Origin: Lysobacteraceae bacterium
GTDB lineage: Bacteria; Pseudomonadota; Gammaproteobacteria; Xanthomonadales; Xanthomonadaceae
NCBI GenBank assembly: GCA_004173415.1
Contig: SEHC01000085.1
Location: 1 to 7,511 of the forward strand
Reading direction: 5' to 3'
Length of the DNA stretch: 7,511 nucleotides
The notes under the pieces were generated by a model that worked only from the letters and a program-made list of their open reading frames with translations, made no database searches and was not told the DNA's origin. Position 1 is the first letter of the stretch, and each line of letters begins with the position of its first letter. Shown here in pieces: positions 1-6,550 of the stretch. The translations under genes were made by a program, and so were the position numbers.

Positions 1-456
1 TCGCTGAAGATGGAGAAGACGGTGATGGGCATCCTGCTGTCGCTGATCATCGCCATGGGCGCCTTCAACCTGGTCTCCTCGCAGGTGATGCTGGTCACCG
101 ACAAGCAGGCCGACATCGCGATCCTGCGAACGCTGGGCCTGACCCCGCGCGGGGTGATGCAGGTCTTCATGGTCCAGGGCTCGCTGATCGGGATCATCGG
201 CACCGTGCTGGGCGTGGTCGGCGGCATCGCCCTGACCATGAACCTGGAGCGCATCCTGGGTTCGATCGAGTCGCTGTTCAACGTCACCCTGCTGCCATCG
301 GACGTCTACTACATCACCGGCCTGCCTTACGACCTGCGTGGCGGAGACGTCACCGTGATCGCCCTGGTGGCACTGGCGATGAGCTTCCTGGCCACCCTGT
401 ACCCGGCCTGGCGCGCGGCGCGGACCGACCCGGCCGAGGCGCTGCGCTATGAGTGA
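1..456 (+). CDS. lolC: Lipoprotein-releasing ABC transporter permease, LolC type (C-terminal part)
   Basis: This is the inner-membrane permease of the Lol system, which extracts outer-membrane lipoproteins from the inner membrane and passes them to the chaperone LolA. Only the last 151 codons lie in the window; the frame is open from base 1 and the start is upstream. The visible part is the FtsX-like permease domain. It has a hydrophobic segment at visible residues 7-26, a second at about 60-80, and a last one at about 118-136. The tract VTDKQADIAILRTLG between the first two is the usual cytoplasmic coupling loop of the family. The C-terminus ATLYPAWRAARTDPAEALRYE closely resembles E. coli LolC (ends in PAEALRYE) and not LolE. 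The gene overlaps lolD by 8 bases, so the two are translationally coupled. No lolE follows lolD, so this may be a single LolF-like permease that forms a homodimer, or a partner may lie upstream outside the window. Family assignment is firm; the LolC versus LolF label is inference. Confidence 0.9.
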   Translation, partial: SLKMEKTVMGILLSLIIAMGAFNLVSSQVMLVTDKQADIAILRTLGLTPRGVMQVFMVQGSLIGIIGTVLGVVGGIALTMNLERILGSIESLFNVTLLPSDVYYITGLPYDLRGGDVTVIALVALAMSFLATLYPAWRAARTDPAEALRYE

Positions 457-1162
457 GCAATCCATGATCGAAGGCTCGGTGATCCATGCCGAGGCGCTGG
501 CCAAGACCTACGCCGAAGGCAGCATGCGCACGCCGGTGTTCGACGGGCTGGAATTGTCCGTCACCGCTGGCGAGACGGTCGCCATCGTCGGCGCGTCCGG
601 CGCGGGCAAGAGCACCTTGCTGCACCTGCTGGGCGGGTTGGACACGCCGACCGCCGGCGAGGTCTACGTGGCCGGGCAGAAGATGTCCGCGTTGTCCGAT
701 TCGGCGCGGGGCAAGCTGCGCAACCGCGCGCTGGGCTTTGTCTACCAGTTCCACCACCTGCTGCCGGAATTCACCGCGCTCGAGAACGTGATGATGCCGG
801 TGATGCTGGGCGGGGCCGACGCCAGGGTGGCGATGCAACGCGCCACCGAACTGCTGCAGAACGTGGGCCTGGGCCACCGCATCGGGCACAAGCCCGGCGA
901 ACTTTCCGGTGGCGAGCGGCAGCGTGCGGCGGTCGCGCGCGCGCTGGTCAACCAGCCAGCCTGCGTGCTCGGCGACGAGCCGACCGGCAACCTGGACGAG
1001 AGGACGGCCGCCAATGTGTTCGAGCTGATGCTGGAACTCAACCGCGCGCAGAAGACCAGCCTGGTGCTGGTGACCCACGACCGGCGCCTGGCCCGCAAGC
1101 TCGATCGGGTCCTGGAACTGCACGAAGGCAAGCTGCGGCAGTTGCCCGCGTCGGCTATCTGA
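449..1162 (+). CDS. lolD: Lipoprotein-releasing system ATP-binding protein LolD
   Basis: This is the cytoplasmic ATPase subunit that powers LolCDE extraction of lipoproteins. It has 237 residues, a normal length for LolD. All ABC motifs are present and intact: Walker A GASGAGKST at 48-56, Q-loop Gln100, the signature LSGGERQR at 152-159, Walker B ending in Asp176-Glu177, the D-loop NLD at 181-183 and the switch His210. The tract FHHLLPEFTALENV after the Q-loop is typical of the LolD/FtsE/MacB group; the permease next door and the FHHLLPEF tract favour LolD. I chose the ATG at 449 because GAGG (436-439) sits about 9 bases upstream and the 8-base overlap with the permease suits coupling. A second in-frame ATG at 464 has poorer upstream sequence. 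A 160-base gap follows before the next gene. Confidence 0.96.
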   Translation: MSEQSMIEGSVIHAEALAKTYAEGSMRTPVFDGLELSVTAGETVAIVGASGAGKSTLLHLLGGLDTPTAGEVYVAGQKMSALSDSARGKLRNRALGFVYQFHHLLPEFTALENVMMPVMLGGADARVAMQRATELLQNVGLGHRIGHKPGELSGGERQRAAVARALVNQPACVLGDEPTGNLDERTAANVFELMLELNRAQKTSLVLVTHDRRLARKLDRVLELHEGKLRQLPASAI

Positions 1163-1322
1163 TCCGGCGCGGCCCGTACCGGACCGCTTCTGTCGACATC
1201 CGCCGCACGCAGTCCGGCCTCTTCGGGATCGGCGTTTTCCTACGGTGCCGCATGGCAGATGCCGATGGTGGGCGTTGCCCGGGGTAGCGATCCTCCGGAG
1301 GTCCCCAACACGGTAGCGACCG
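1163..1322. other. lolD-comEC intergenic region
   Basis: This 160-base gap is the only sizeable non-coding stretch in the window. Near the lolD stop there is a short inverted repeat, TCCGG (1163-1167) with CCGGA (1179-1183), but no following T-run, so it is not a convincing terminator. TGTCGACA at 1191-1198 is an 8-bp palindrome and may be chance. The run GTTTTCCTACGGT (1234-1246) is the least GC-rich part and contains TACGGT, which matches the sigma-70 -10 consensus at three of six positions. I see no matching -35 box, so no promoter is called. The second half holds the dyad and repeat structure listed separately. No small open reading frame with a convincing ribosome binding site was seen. 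Confidence 0.7.
1270..1320. repeat. Palindrome with flanking direct repeat ahead of comEC (possible REP-like element)
   Basis: CCTCCGGAGG at 1292-1301 is a perfect 10-bp palindrome. If T1291 is bulged, the stem extends by GA (1289-1290) with TC (1302-1303). Alternatively GGGG (1281-1284) can pair with CCCC (1303-1306) and GTT (1274-1276) with AAC (1307-1309). A small hairpin GGGC-GTT-GCCC (1270-1280) lies just before it. The octamer GGTAGCGA occurs twice in direct orientation, at 1283-1290 and 1312-1319. A GTAG tetramer heading a short palindrome recalls the GTAG-headed REP (SMAG) elements of Stenotrophomonas. Here the stem is short and has no clear loop, so that link is only a suggestion. 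Confidence 0.35.
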
Positions 1323-3710
1323 ATGATGTCCTCCGGCAACGGAATTGCCACGCGTTCCCCGGCGGTCACCGCCATCGCCCTGCTGGCGGGGGTGGGCACC
1401 TGCCTGCTGTTGTCGTGGCTGCCGCCCTGGCCGATCCTGCTGGCCTGCATGCTGGGTGGGTTGGCGTGGCGCTGGCGAGGCCCACGCTGGCGCTGGCTGG
1501 GCACGGCCCTGGCCGGCTTCGGCTGGGCCGGCCTGCAGGCCGCGCTGGTGCTGGGCGCGCAGTTGCCACCCGGCTGGGAAAAGCGCGACCTGGTGGTCGA
1601 AGGCCGTATCGCCGACCTGCCGCATCCCGAAGCACGCCGCACGCGTTTTCGCCTGCTGGTCGACGATCACGCTTCGCAGCCAGCGCCGCTGCGCGGCCGT
1701 ACCGTGCAGCTGTCCTGGTACGACGACTTCGATGCGCTGGAGCCCGGTCCACGCACCGGCCTGCACGCCGGCGCGCGCTGGCGCTTCGTCGTCCAGGTGC
1801 GCGCGCCGCGTGGCCTGAGCAACCCGGGCGGGTTCGACGCCGAACGCCATGCGCTGGCCCAGCGGATCGCCGCCACCGGCTATGTGCGGGAGCCATCGAT
1901 GGCCCGGCAACTGGACGGGCCGCGCGGCGTCAACGCCTGGCGGGAGCGGATGTCGGCGCGGATTGGCACGGCGGTGGCTTCACCTTCTTCGCGTTACGTG
2001 CGCGCGCTGGCGCTGGGCGACACCCATGGCCTGGAGCAGCGGGACTGGGAGATCCTGCGCGCCACCGGCGTCACCCACCTGATCGCGATCTCAGGATTCC
2101 ACGTGGGCCTGGTCGCCGGCTTCTTCGCCCTGTGCGGTTCCCTGGCCTGGCGTGCGTTCCCGGGGTTGGCGCGCGGCCTGCCACGGCCGCAGGCCGCGGG
2201 CCTGGCCGCCCTGGTCGGGGCCACCGGTTACGCGGCCCTGGCCGGTTTCGCCCTGCCGACCACGCGCACGGTGCTGATGATCGCGGTGGTGGTCGTCGCG
2301 CGCATGTCGCGGCGGCCGGTACGGGTGGTCGATTCGCTGGCCCTAGCGGCGATCGCGGTGCTGCTGTTCGATCCGTTGTCGATGCTCGCGGCGGGTTTCT
2401 GGTTGAGCTTCGCCGGCGTTGCCTGGCTGGCGTGGTGCCTGCCACGGACGCAATCGTTGGCCAGGAGTTTCGTTTCCGCCCAGGGCGTGGCCACCCTTGG
2501 CCTGCTGCCGTTGTCGGTGCTGCTGTTTGGGCAGGCCTCGGCGGTAGGACCCCTGGTCAACCTGGTGGCGATTCCCTGGTGGAGCCTGGTGGTGGTGCCG
2601 CTGGCCCTTGCCGGCACGGCGCTGGAGGCGCTACACGCGGGCGCCGGCAGTTGGGCCTGGAAGGCGGCTGCGTGGTGCTTCGACCTGAGCTGGCCGCTGT
2701 TCACCAGCCTGGCCGGGAGCCGTTTCGCCTTGTGGTGGCTGCCTGAGGCGCCGTGGTATGCGCCCCCGCTCGCCCTGCTGGCCACGTTCTGGATGCTGTT
2801 GCCGCGCGGTGTGCCAGGCAAGCTGCTGGCGGCGCTGTTGTGGTTGCCCTTGCTGCTGCCGTCGCTGCAGGGCCCGGCTGAAGGCGAGGTGGAACTGCTG
2901 GTCATGGACGTGGGGCAGGGTCTGTCGGTGCTGGTCCGCACCCGGCGCCATGCACTCCTGTATGACGCGGGTCCTGCCGTGGCCGACGGTTTCGACGCGG
3001 GTGAACGCGTGGTGGTGCCGGCATTGCGCGCCATGGGCGTGGCGCGACTGGACCTGGCAGTGATCAGCCATGGCGACAATGATCATGCCGGCGGCTTCGA
3101 GGCGGTGCAGGCGGTTTTGCCGGTGGACGGCTCCCTGGCGCCGAAGGGCTCCCCGGTTGCGGTGGGATCGGCTTGCATCGCCGGGCGGAAATGGCGCTGG
3201 GACGGGGTGGATTTCACCTTCCTGCACCCCACGGCGCATTTTCCCTACCTGGGCAACGAAGCCAGTTGCGTGCTGCGGATCGAAAGCGGGCACGGCGCGG
3301 TCCTGCTGACCGGCGACATTGGCGAGGTGGTGGAGCGCGAGCTGGTGCGGCGGGATCCCGCGCGCCTCCGCGCCGAGGTCGTGCTGGCCGCGCACCACGG
3401 CAGCGGCGGCTCTTCCGACCCGGCGTTCGTGGCTGCCACCGGTGCCCGGCTGGCGCTGGTATCGGCCGGCCAGGGAAATCGCTTCGGCCATCCCAGGGCG
3501 GATGTGGTCCGGCGCTGGCAGGCCGGCGGGGCCGAGGTGCTCAACACCGCCGAGAGCGGCGCGGTCCGCCTGTGGCTGGGGCGGGAAGGCCTGCAGGTGC
3601 GTGAACGCCGGCGCCAGCAGGCCAGGCTGTGGGATGCGGCGCGGCTGCGCGCGGCCGCTACGCTATCCTATCGATCCGCGAACGAACGGCCGCCAGGGCC
3701 GGAGGACTGA
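1323..3710 (+). CDS. comEC: DNA internalization protein ComEC/Rec2
   Basis: ComEC is the inner-membrane channel that takes single-stranded DNA into the cytoplasm in natural transformation. The protein has 795 residues. The N-terminus (about 15-80) is hydrophobic, and a soluble DUF4131/OB-like region spans about 85-195. The polytopic Competence domain spans about 220-510 and includes the family motif AISGFHVGLVAG (255-266). A metallo-beta-lactamase-like domain spans about 521-755. Its motifs are DVGQG (529-533), YDAG with Asp548, SHGDNDHAGG (HxDxDH at 583-588), LTGD (662-665), AAHHGS (689-694) and NRFGHP (719-724). All expected metal-site residues are present, so the nuclease-like domain looks intact. 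The last 35 or so residues are an Arg/Ala-rich tail whose end encodes the exbB ribosome binding site. A TAG at 1314 blocks upstream starts. The start is at ATG 1323 or ATG 1326, neither with a clear Shine-Dalgarno. Presence of comEC alone does not prove competence. Confidence 0.95.
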   Translation: MMSSGNGIATRSPAVTAIALLAGVGTCLLLSWLPPWPILLACMLGGLAWRWRGPRWRWLGTALAGFGWAGLQAALVLGAQLPPGWEKRDLVVEGRIADLPHPEARRTRFRLLVDDHASQPAPLRGRTVQLSWYDDFDALEPGPRTGLHAGARWRFVVQVRAPRGLSNPGGFDAERHALAQRIAATGYVREPSMARQLDGPRGVNAWRERMSARIGTAVASPSSRYVRALALGDTHGLEQRDWEILRATGVTHLIAISGFHVGLVAGFFALCGSLAWRAFPGLARGLPRPQAAGLAALVGATGYAALAGFALPTTRTVLMIAVVVVARMSRRPVRVVDSLALAAIAVLLFDPLSMLAAGFWLSFAGVAWLAWCLPRTQSLARSFVSAQGVATLGLLPLSVLLFGQASAVGPLVNLVAIPWWSLVVVPLALAGTALEALHAGAGSWAWKAAAWCFDLSWPLFTSLAGSRFALWWLPEAPWYAPPLALLATFWMLLPRGVPGKLLAALLWLPLLLPSLQGPAEGEVELLVMDVGQGLSVLVRTRRHALLYDAGPAVADGFDAGERVVVPALRAMGVARLDLAVISHGDNDHAGGFEAVQAVLPVDGSLAPKGSPVAVGSACIAGRKWRWDGVDFTFLHPTAHFPYLGNEASCVLRIESGHGAVLLTGDIGEVVERELVRRDPARLRAEVVLAAHHGSGGSSDPAFVAATGARLALVSAGQGNRFGHPRADVVRRWQAGGAEVLNTAESGAVRLWLGREGLQVRERRRQQARLWDAARLRAAATLSYRSANERPPGPED

Positions 3711-3715
3711 AAGTG
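3701..3715 (+). promoter_or_regulatory. Ribosome binding site deciding the exbB GTG start
   Basis: GGAGG at 3701-3705 is followed by 7 bases and then GTG at 3713. This is the best Shine-Dalgarno in the window. It selects the GTG over an in-frame ATG at 3629, which lies inside comEC and would add 28 atypical residues. The comEC stop TGA (3708-3710) lies between the site and the start, so ribosomes ending comEC stop on the exbB initiation region, which suggests coupling. Confidence 0.85.
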
Positions 3716-4378
3716 CTGGAATTGGTGAAGGCCGGCGGCTGGCCGATGATCCCCCTGCTGCTGCTCGCCGTGCTGGCCCTGGCCATCGTGGTGGAAAGGT
3801 TCTGGACCCTGCGCCGCAAGGAAGTGATTCCTCCCGCGCTCGGCGCCGAAGTCCGCAGCTGGGCCGCCCGTGGCCAACTCGATCCGGCCCATATCGAGTC
3901 GCTGCGCCTCAACTCGCCCCTCGGCGCGCTGCTGGCTGCGGCCCTGGATACCCGCAACCGGCCCCGCGACCAGATCCGCGAGCGCATCGAGGATACCGGC
4001 CGTCACCTGGTCCACCGGATGGAGAAGTTCCTGAACACGCTGGGCACCATCGCCGCGGCCGGTCCGCTGCTTGGGCTGCTCGGCACGGTGGTGGGCATGA
4101 TCCAGATGTTCCTGGGCATCCTCGACCACGGCGTGGGCGATGTGAACCAGCTTGCCGGCGGCATCGGCAAGGCGCTGGTCTGCACCGCCACCGGCATGAT
4201 CGTGGCGATCCCGGCGCTGATGTTCCACCGCTACTTCCGCGGTCGGGTGGCCGGCTACGTGATCGAGATGGAGCAGCAGGCGACCGCACTGCTGGATGCG
4301 CTCGATGCCAAGGGCGTGGTCGCCGCGCGCGCGCGCACGGTGCAGGGGCAGGCCGCGACGGCAGCGGTCGAGGGCTGA
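3713..4378 (+). CDS. exbB: MotA/TolQ/ExbB proton channel family protein (ExbB-like)
   Basis: ExbB-type proteins form a pentameric inner-membrane proton channel around an ExbD dimer and turn proton flow into mechanical work on a periplasmic partner. With the GTG start the protein has 221 residues. It opens LELVKAGGWPMIPLLLLAVL, with the first membrane segment at about 11-28. Segment two is at about 109-133 and contains AAAGPLLGLLGTVVGM. Segment three is at about 151-171 and contains KALVCTATGMIVAIPAL. Thr125 and Thr158 line up with pore-lining Thr148 and Thr181 of E. coli ExbB. A cytoplasmic domain of about 80 residues separates segments one and two, as is normal. The gene starts 2 bases after comEC and ends 7 bases before exbD. 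No tonB or tolA is adjacent, so the driven partner is unknown; TolQ is a related alternative name. The Ala-rich C-terminal tail is encoded partly by a CG-alternating run at 4324-4336. Confidence 0.92.
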   Translation: MLELVKAGGWPMIPLLLLAVLALAIVVERFWTLRRKEVIPPALGAEVRSWAARGQLDPAHIESLRLNSPLGALLAAALDTRNRPRDQIRERIEDTGRHLVHRMEKFLNTLGTIAAAGPLLGLLGTVVGMIQMFLGILDHGVGDVNQLAGGIGKALVCTATGMIVAIPALMFHRYFRGRVAGYVIEMEQQATALLDALDAKGVVAARARTVQGQAATAAVEG

Positions 4379-4385
4379 ATCGGCC

Positions 4386-4808
4386 ATGCGCATCCGCGAT
4401 GACCGCGCGCACGACGAACCGGAGATCAACCTGGTTCCGCTGATCGACGTGATCCTGGTGCTGATCATCTTCTTCGTGATCACCACGACCTTCGACGCGC
4501 GCTCGACCCTGCAACTGCAGTTGCCGCAGGCCACCGGCGAGCCGGCCGGCGACCAGACCCGGGCGCTGAGCGTGCTAGTCAACGCCGAAGGCCGGTACTT
4601 CGTCGGCGACCAGGAACTGCTGCGCAACGACATCGATGCGCTGAAGCAGGCGCTGGAGAGCGCCGGCGGCAGCGATCGCTCGCGGCCGGTGCTGCTGCGC
4701 GCCGACGCCCGCACCCCGCACCAGGCTGTGGTCACCGCACTGGACGCCCTCGGTCAGATGGGCTTCCGCCGCATCTCCATCGCCACGGCCCCCGAGCCCG
4801 GTAAATGA
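4386..4808 (+). CDS. exbD: ExbD/TolR family biopolymer transport protein
   Basis: ExbD is the rotor-like partner of ExbB; it has one membrane helix and a periplasmic domain. The protein has 140 residues, normal for the family. The cytoplasmic N-terminus is short and charged. It is followed by EINLVPLIDVILVLIIFFV (12-31), which holds the family's essential membrane Asp (Asp21, equivalent to Asp25 of E. coli ExbD). Residues from about 40 onward form the periplasmic domain, ending in a typical ALDALGQMGFRRISIAT tract. I chose ATG 4386 because the longer in-frame version from 4296 has an Arg-rich extension encoded inside exbB. GAGGG (4370-4374) lies 11 bases upstream. The stop overlaps the msbA start as ATGA (4805-4808), so motor and flippase are probably co-translated. 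The pair is likely an ExbBD system serving the envelope, but its target cannot be read from the sequence. Confidence 0.93.
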   Translation: MRIRDDRAHDEPEINLVPLIDVILVLIIFFVITTTFDARSTLQLQLPQATGEPAGDQTRALSVLVNAEGRYFVGDQELLRNDIDALKQALESAGGSDRSRPVLLRADARTPHQAVVTALDALGQMGFRRISIATAPEPGK

Positions 4809-6550
4809 GCAAGCCGAAAACCCCGGTGTGGCCGATCTACCGGCGTCTGCTGGGCTATACCGCCCGCTATCGGCTGTTCCTGGCCGCCGCCCTGGCCGGC
4901 ATGCTGGTCGAAGCCACCGCCGGTTTCGGTTTTGTTAAGCTGATGAAGCCATTGACCGACCAGGGTTTCGTCAACCCCGAGCCGGGCATGGAAGTGAAGC
5001 TGCCGCTGATGATCGTGGGCCTGTTCCTGCTGCGCAGCGTGGCCACCTTCGTGGTCGACTACGGCATGGCGCGCACCGGTCGCAGCGTGGTCCGGGACCT
5101 GCGCCAGGAGGTCCTGGCCAAGTACCTGCGGCTGCCGTCCTCGCACTTCGACGCCGAAGCCACGCCGGTGATGGTCAGCCGGCTCAACTACGACACCGAG
5201 CAGGTAACCCAGGCCAGCGCCGATGCGCTCAAGGTGGTGGTCACCGATACCCTGACCATCGCCTTCATGGTCCTGGCCATGCTCCAGTCCAGCGTGCGCG
5301 TGACCCTGGCGCTGGTGGTCATCGCGCCCCTGATCGGGATCATCGTTTCCTTTGTCGGCAAGCGCTACCGCAAGATCAGCGGCGGCATCCAGGACGGCAT
5401 GGGACGCATGGCGCAGGCGGCCGAGCAGTCGTTGTCGGCCCAGCAGGACGTCAAGGTGCATGGGGCCCAGCAACTGGAAATCGGGCGCTACGCCAAGCTG
5501 GCCAACCGGATCCTCGGCCTGAACATGAAAGTGGAGACCACCCGCGCGCTGGCCTCGGGCATGGTCCAGTTCCTGGCCGCCTTCGCCCTGGCCGCGATCG
5601 TCTGGGTGGCCACCCGCGAGGCGCTCGCCGGGCGCCTGACCGCGGGCGATTTCATCGTGCTGATGACCTCGATGATGGCCATCATCCCCTCGCTGCGGCG
5701 GTTGACCAGCATCCAGACCCAGATCTCGCGCGGCGTGGCCGCGGCCGAGCGCCTGTTCGGGGTGCTGGACGAGCAGGAGGAAGAGGACAAGGGAACGGTC
5801 TCGCTGGTGCGTGCGCGTGGCGAACTGGTCTTCGACCGGGTCTCGCTGAGCTATCCCGGGCATGAGGGCAAGGTGCTGTCCGACATCAGCTTCAGCGCCA
5901 TGCCCGGTACCGTCACCGCCATCGTCGGCCGTTCCGGCAGTGGCAAGACCAGCCTGGTGCGGCTGGTGCCGCGGTTCTACCAGCCCACCTCGGGCCTGGT
6001 CACGCTGGACGGGGTTCCGCTGGATGACTACCGGCTGGCCGACCTGCGTCGCCAGATCGCTCTGGTCGGGCAGAAAGTGATGCTGTTCGATGACAGCATC
6101 GGCACCAACATCGCCTACGGCGCCATCGCCGATCCGCAGAAGCTGCGGGCCGCCGCGGACGCGGCCAACGCCTGGGAATTCATCGAGCGCCTGCCGCAGC
6201 AGCTGGATACCCCCATCGGCGAGAACGGCGCGTTGTTGTCCGGTGGCCAGCGGCAGCGGCTGGCGATCGCCCGCGCGATCCTGCGCGATGCGCCGGTGCT
6301 GATTCTCGACGAAGCCACCGCGGCGTTGGACAACGAATCCGAGCGGCTGGTCCAGAATGCGCTCCAGAAGCTGATGCCGGACCGCACCACCCTGGTCATC
6401 GCGCACCGTCTTTCCACCATCGAACACGCCGACCAGGTCCTGGTGCTGGACCACGGCCAGCTGGTGGAGCAGGGCACCCATGCCGAGTTGCTCGGCCGCG
6501 GCGGCCTGTATGCGCACCTGCATGGCATGCAATTCCGCGAGGCCGAGTGA
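4805..6550 (+). CDS. msbA: Lipid A export ABC transporter, ATP-binding/permease protein MsbA
   Basis: MsbA is the homodimeric half-transporter that flips lipid A-core from the inner to the outer leaflet of the inner membrane before LPS transport. It has 581 residues, matching the 582 of E. coli MsbA. The membrane domain covers about 1-315, with hydrophobic segments near 22-45, 66-86, 145-162, 166-185, 250-270 and 282-296. The nucleotide-binding domain follows: Walker A GRSGSGKTS (375-383), Q-loop Gln423, signature LSGGQRQR (478-485), Walker B VLILDEAT with Asp502-Glu503, D-loop ALD (507-509) and His534. All catalytic residues are present. The start ATG overlaps the exbD stop by 4 bases, and the stop overlaps the lpxK GTG by 4 bases. 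Adjacent lpxK supports the MsbA identity over other exporters of the same fold. Confidence 0.95.
   Translation: MSKPKTPVWPIYRRLLGYTARYRLFLAAALAGMLVEATAGFGFVKLMKPLTDQGFVNPEPGMEVKLPLMIVGLFLLRSVATFVVDYGMARTGRSVVRDLRQEVLAKYLRLPSSHFDAEATPVMVSRLNYDTEQVTQASADALKVVVTDTLTIAFMVLAMLQSSVRVTLALVVIAPLIGIIVSFVGKRYRKISGGIQDGMGRMAQAAEQSLSAQQDVKVHGAQQLEIGRYAKLANRILGLNMKVETTRALASGMVQFLAAFALAAIVWVATREALAGRLTAGDFIVLMTSMMAIIPSLRRLTSIQTQISRGVAAAERLFGVLDEQEEEDKGTVSLVRARGELVFDRVSLSYPGHEGKVLSDISFSAMPGTVTAIVGRSGSGKTSLVRLVPRFYQPTSGLVTLDGVPLDDYRLADLRRQIALVGQKVMLFDDSIGTNIAYGAIADPQKLRAAADAANAWEFIERLPQQLDTPIGENGALLSGGQRQRLAIARAILRDAPVLILDEATAALDNESERLVQNALQKLMPDRTTLVIAHRLSTIEHADQVLVLDHGQLVEQGTHAELLGRGGLYAHLHGMQFREAE

Noticed and set aside
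1163..1183. Rho-independent terminator after lolD
   Set aside because: The TCCGG/CCGGA stem is only 5 bp with an 11-base loop, and no T-run follows it.
350..1642. Minus-strand open frame (430 codons) spanning lolD, the intergenic gap and the start of comEC
   Set aside because: Low-complexity Arg/Gly/Pro/Ala-rich product overlapping two well-supported genes. No family motif was seen; judged an antisense shadow.
1259..2746. Plus-strand open frame (495 codons) in another frame of comEC, starting in the intergenic gap
   Set aside because: Product is Ala/Arg/Gly-rich without motifs, whereas the comEC frame contains all ComEC motifs. It is an out-of-frame shadow.
3629..3712. Longer exbB from an ATG at 3629
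   Set aside because: The added 28 residues are encoded inside comEC and look unlike ExbB N-termini. The GTG at 3713 has a strong GGAGG at ideal spacing and yields the typical LELVKAGGWPMIPLL start.
4324..4336. Alternating CG run at the 3' end of exbB
   Set aside because: It encodes an Ala/Arg stretch in a variable tail, and in DNA of this GC content a 13-base run needs no special explanation.
4296..4385. Longer exbD from an ATG at 4296
   Set aside because: The extension is an Arg-rich out-of-frame reading of the exbB end; the ATG at 4386 gives a standard-length ExbD.
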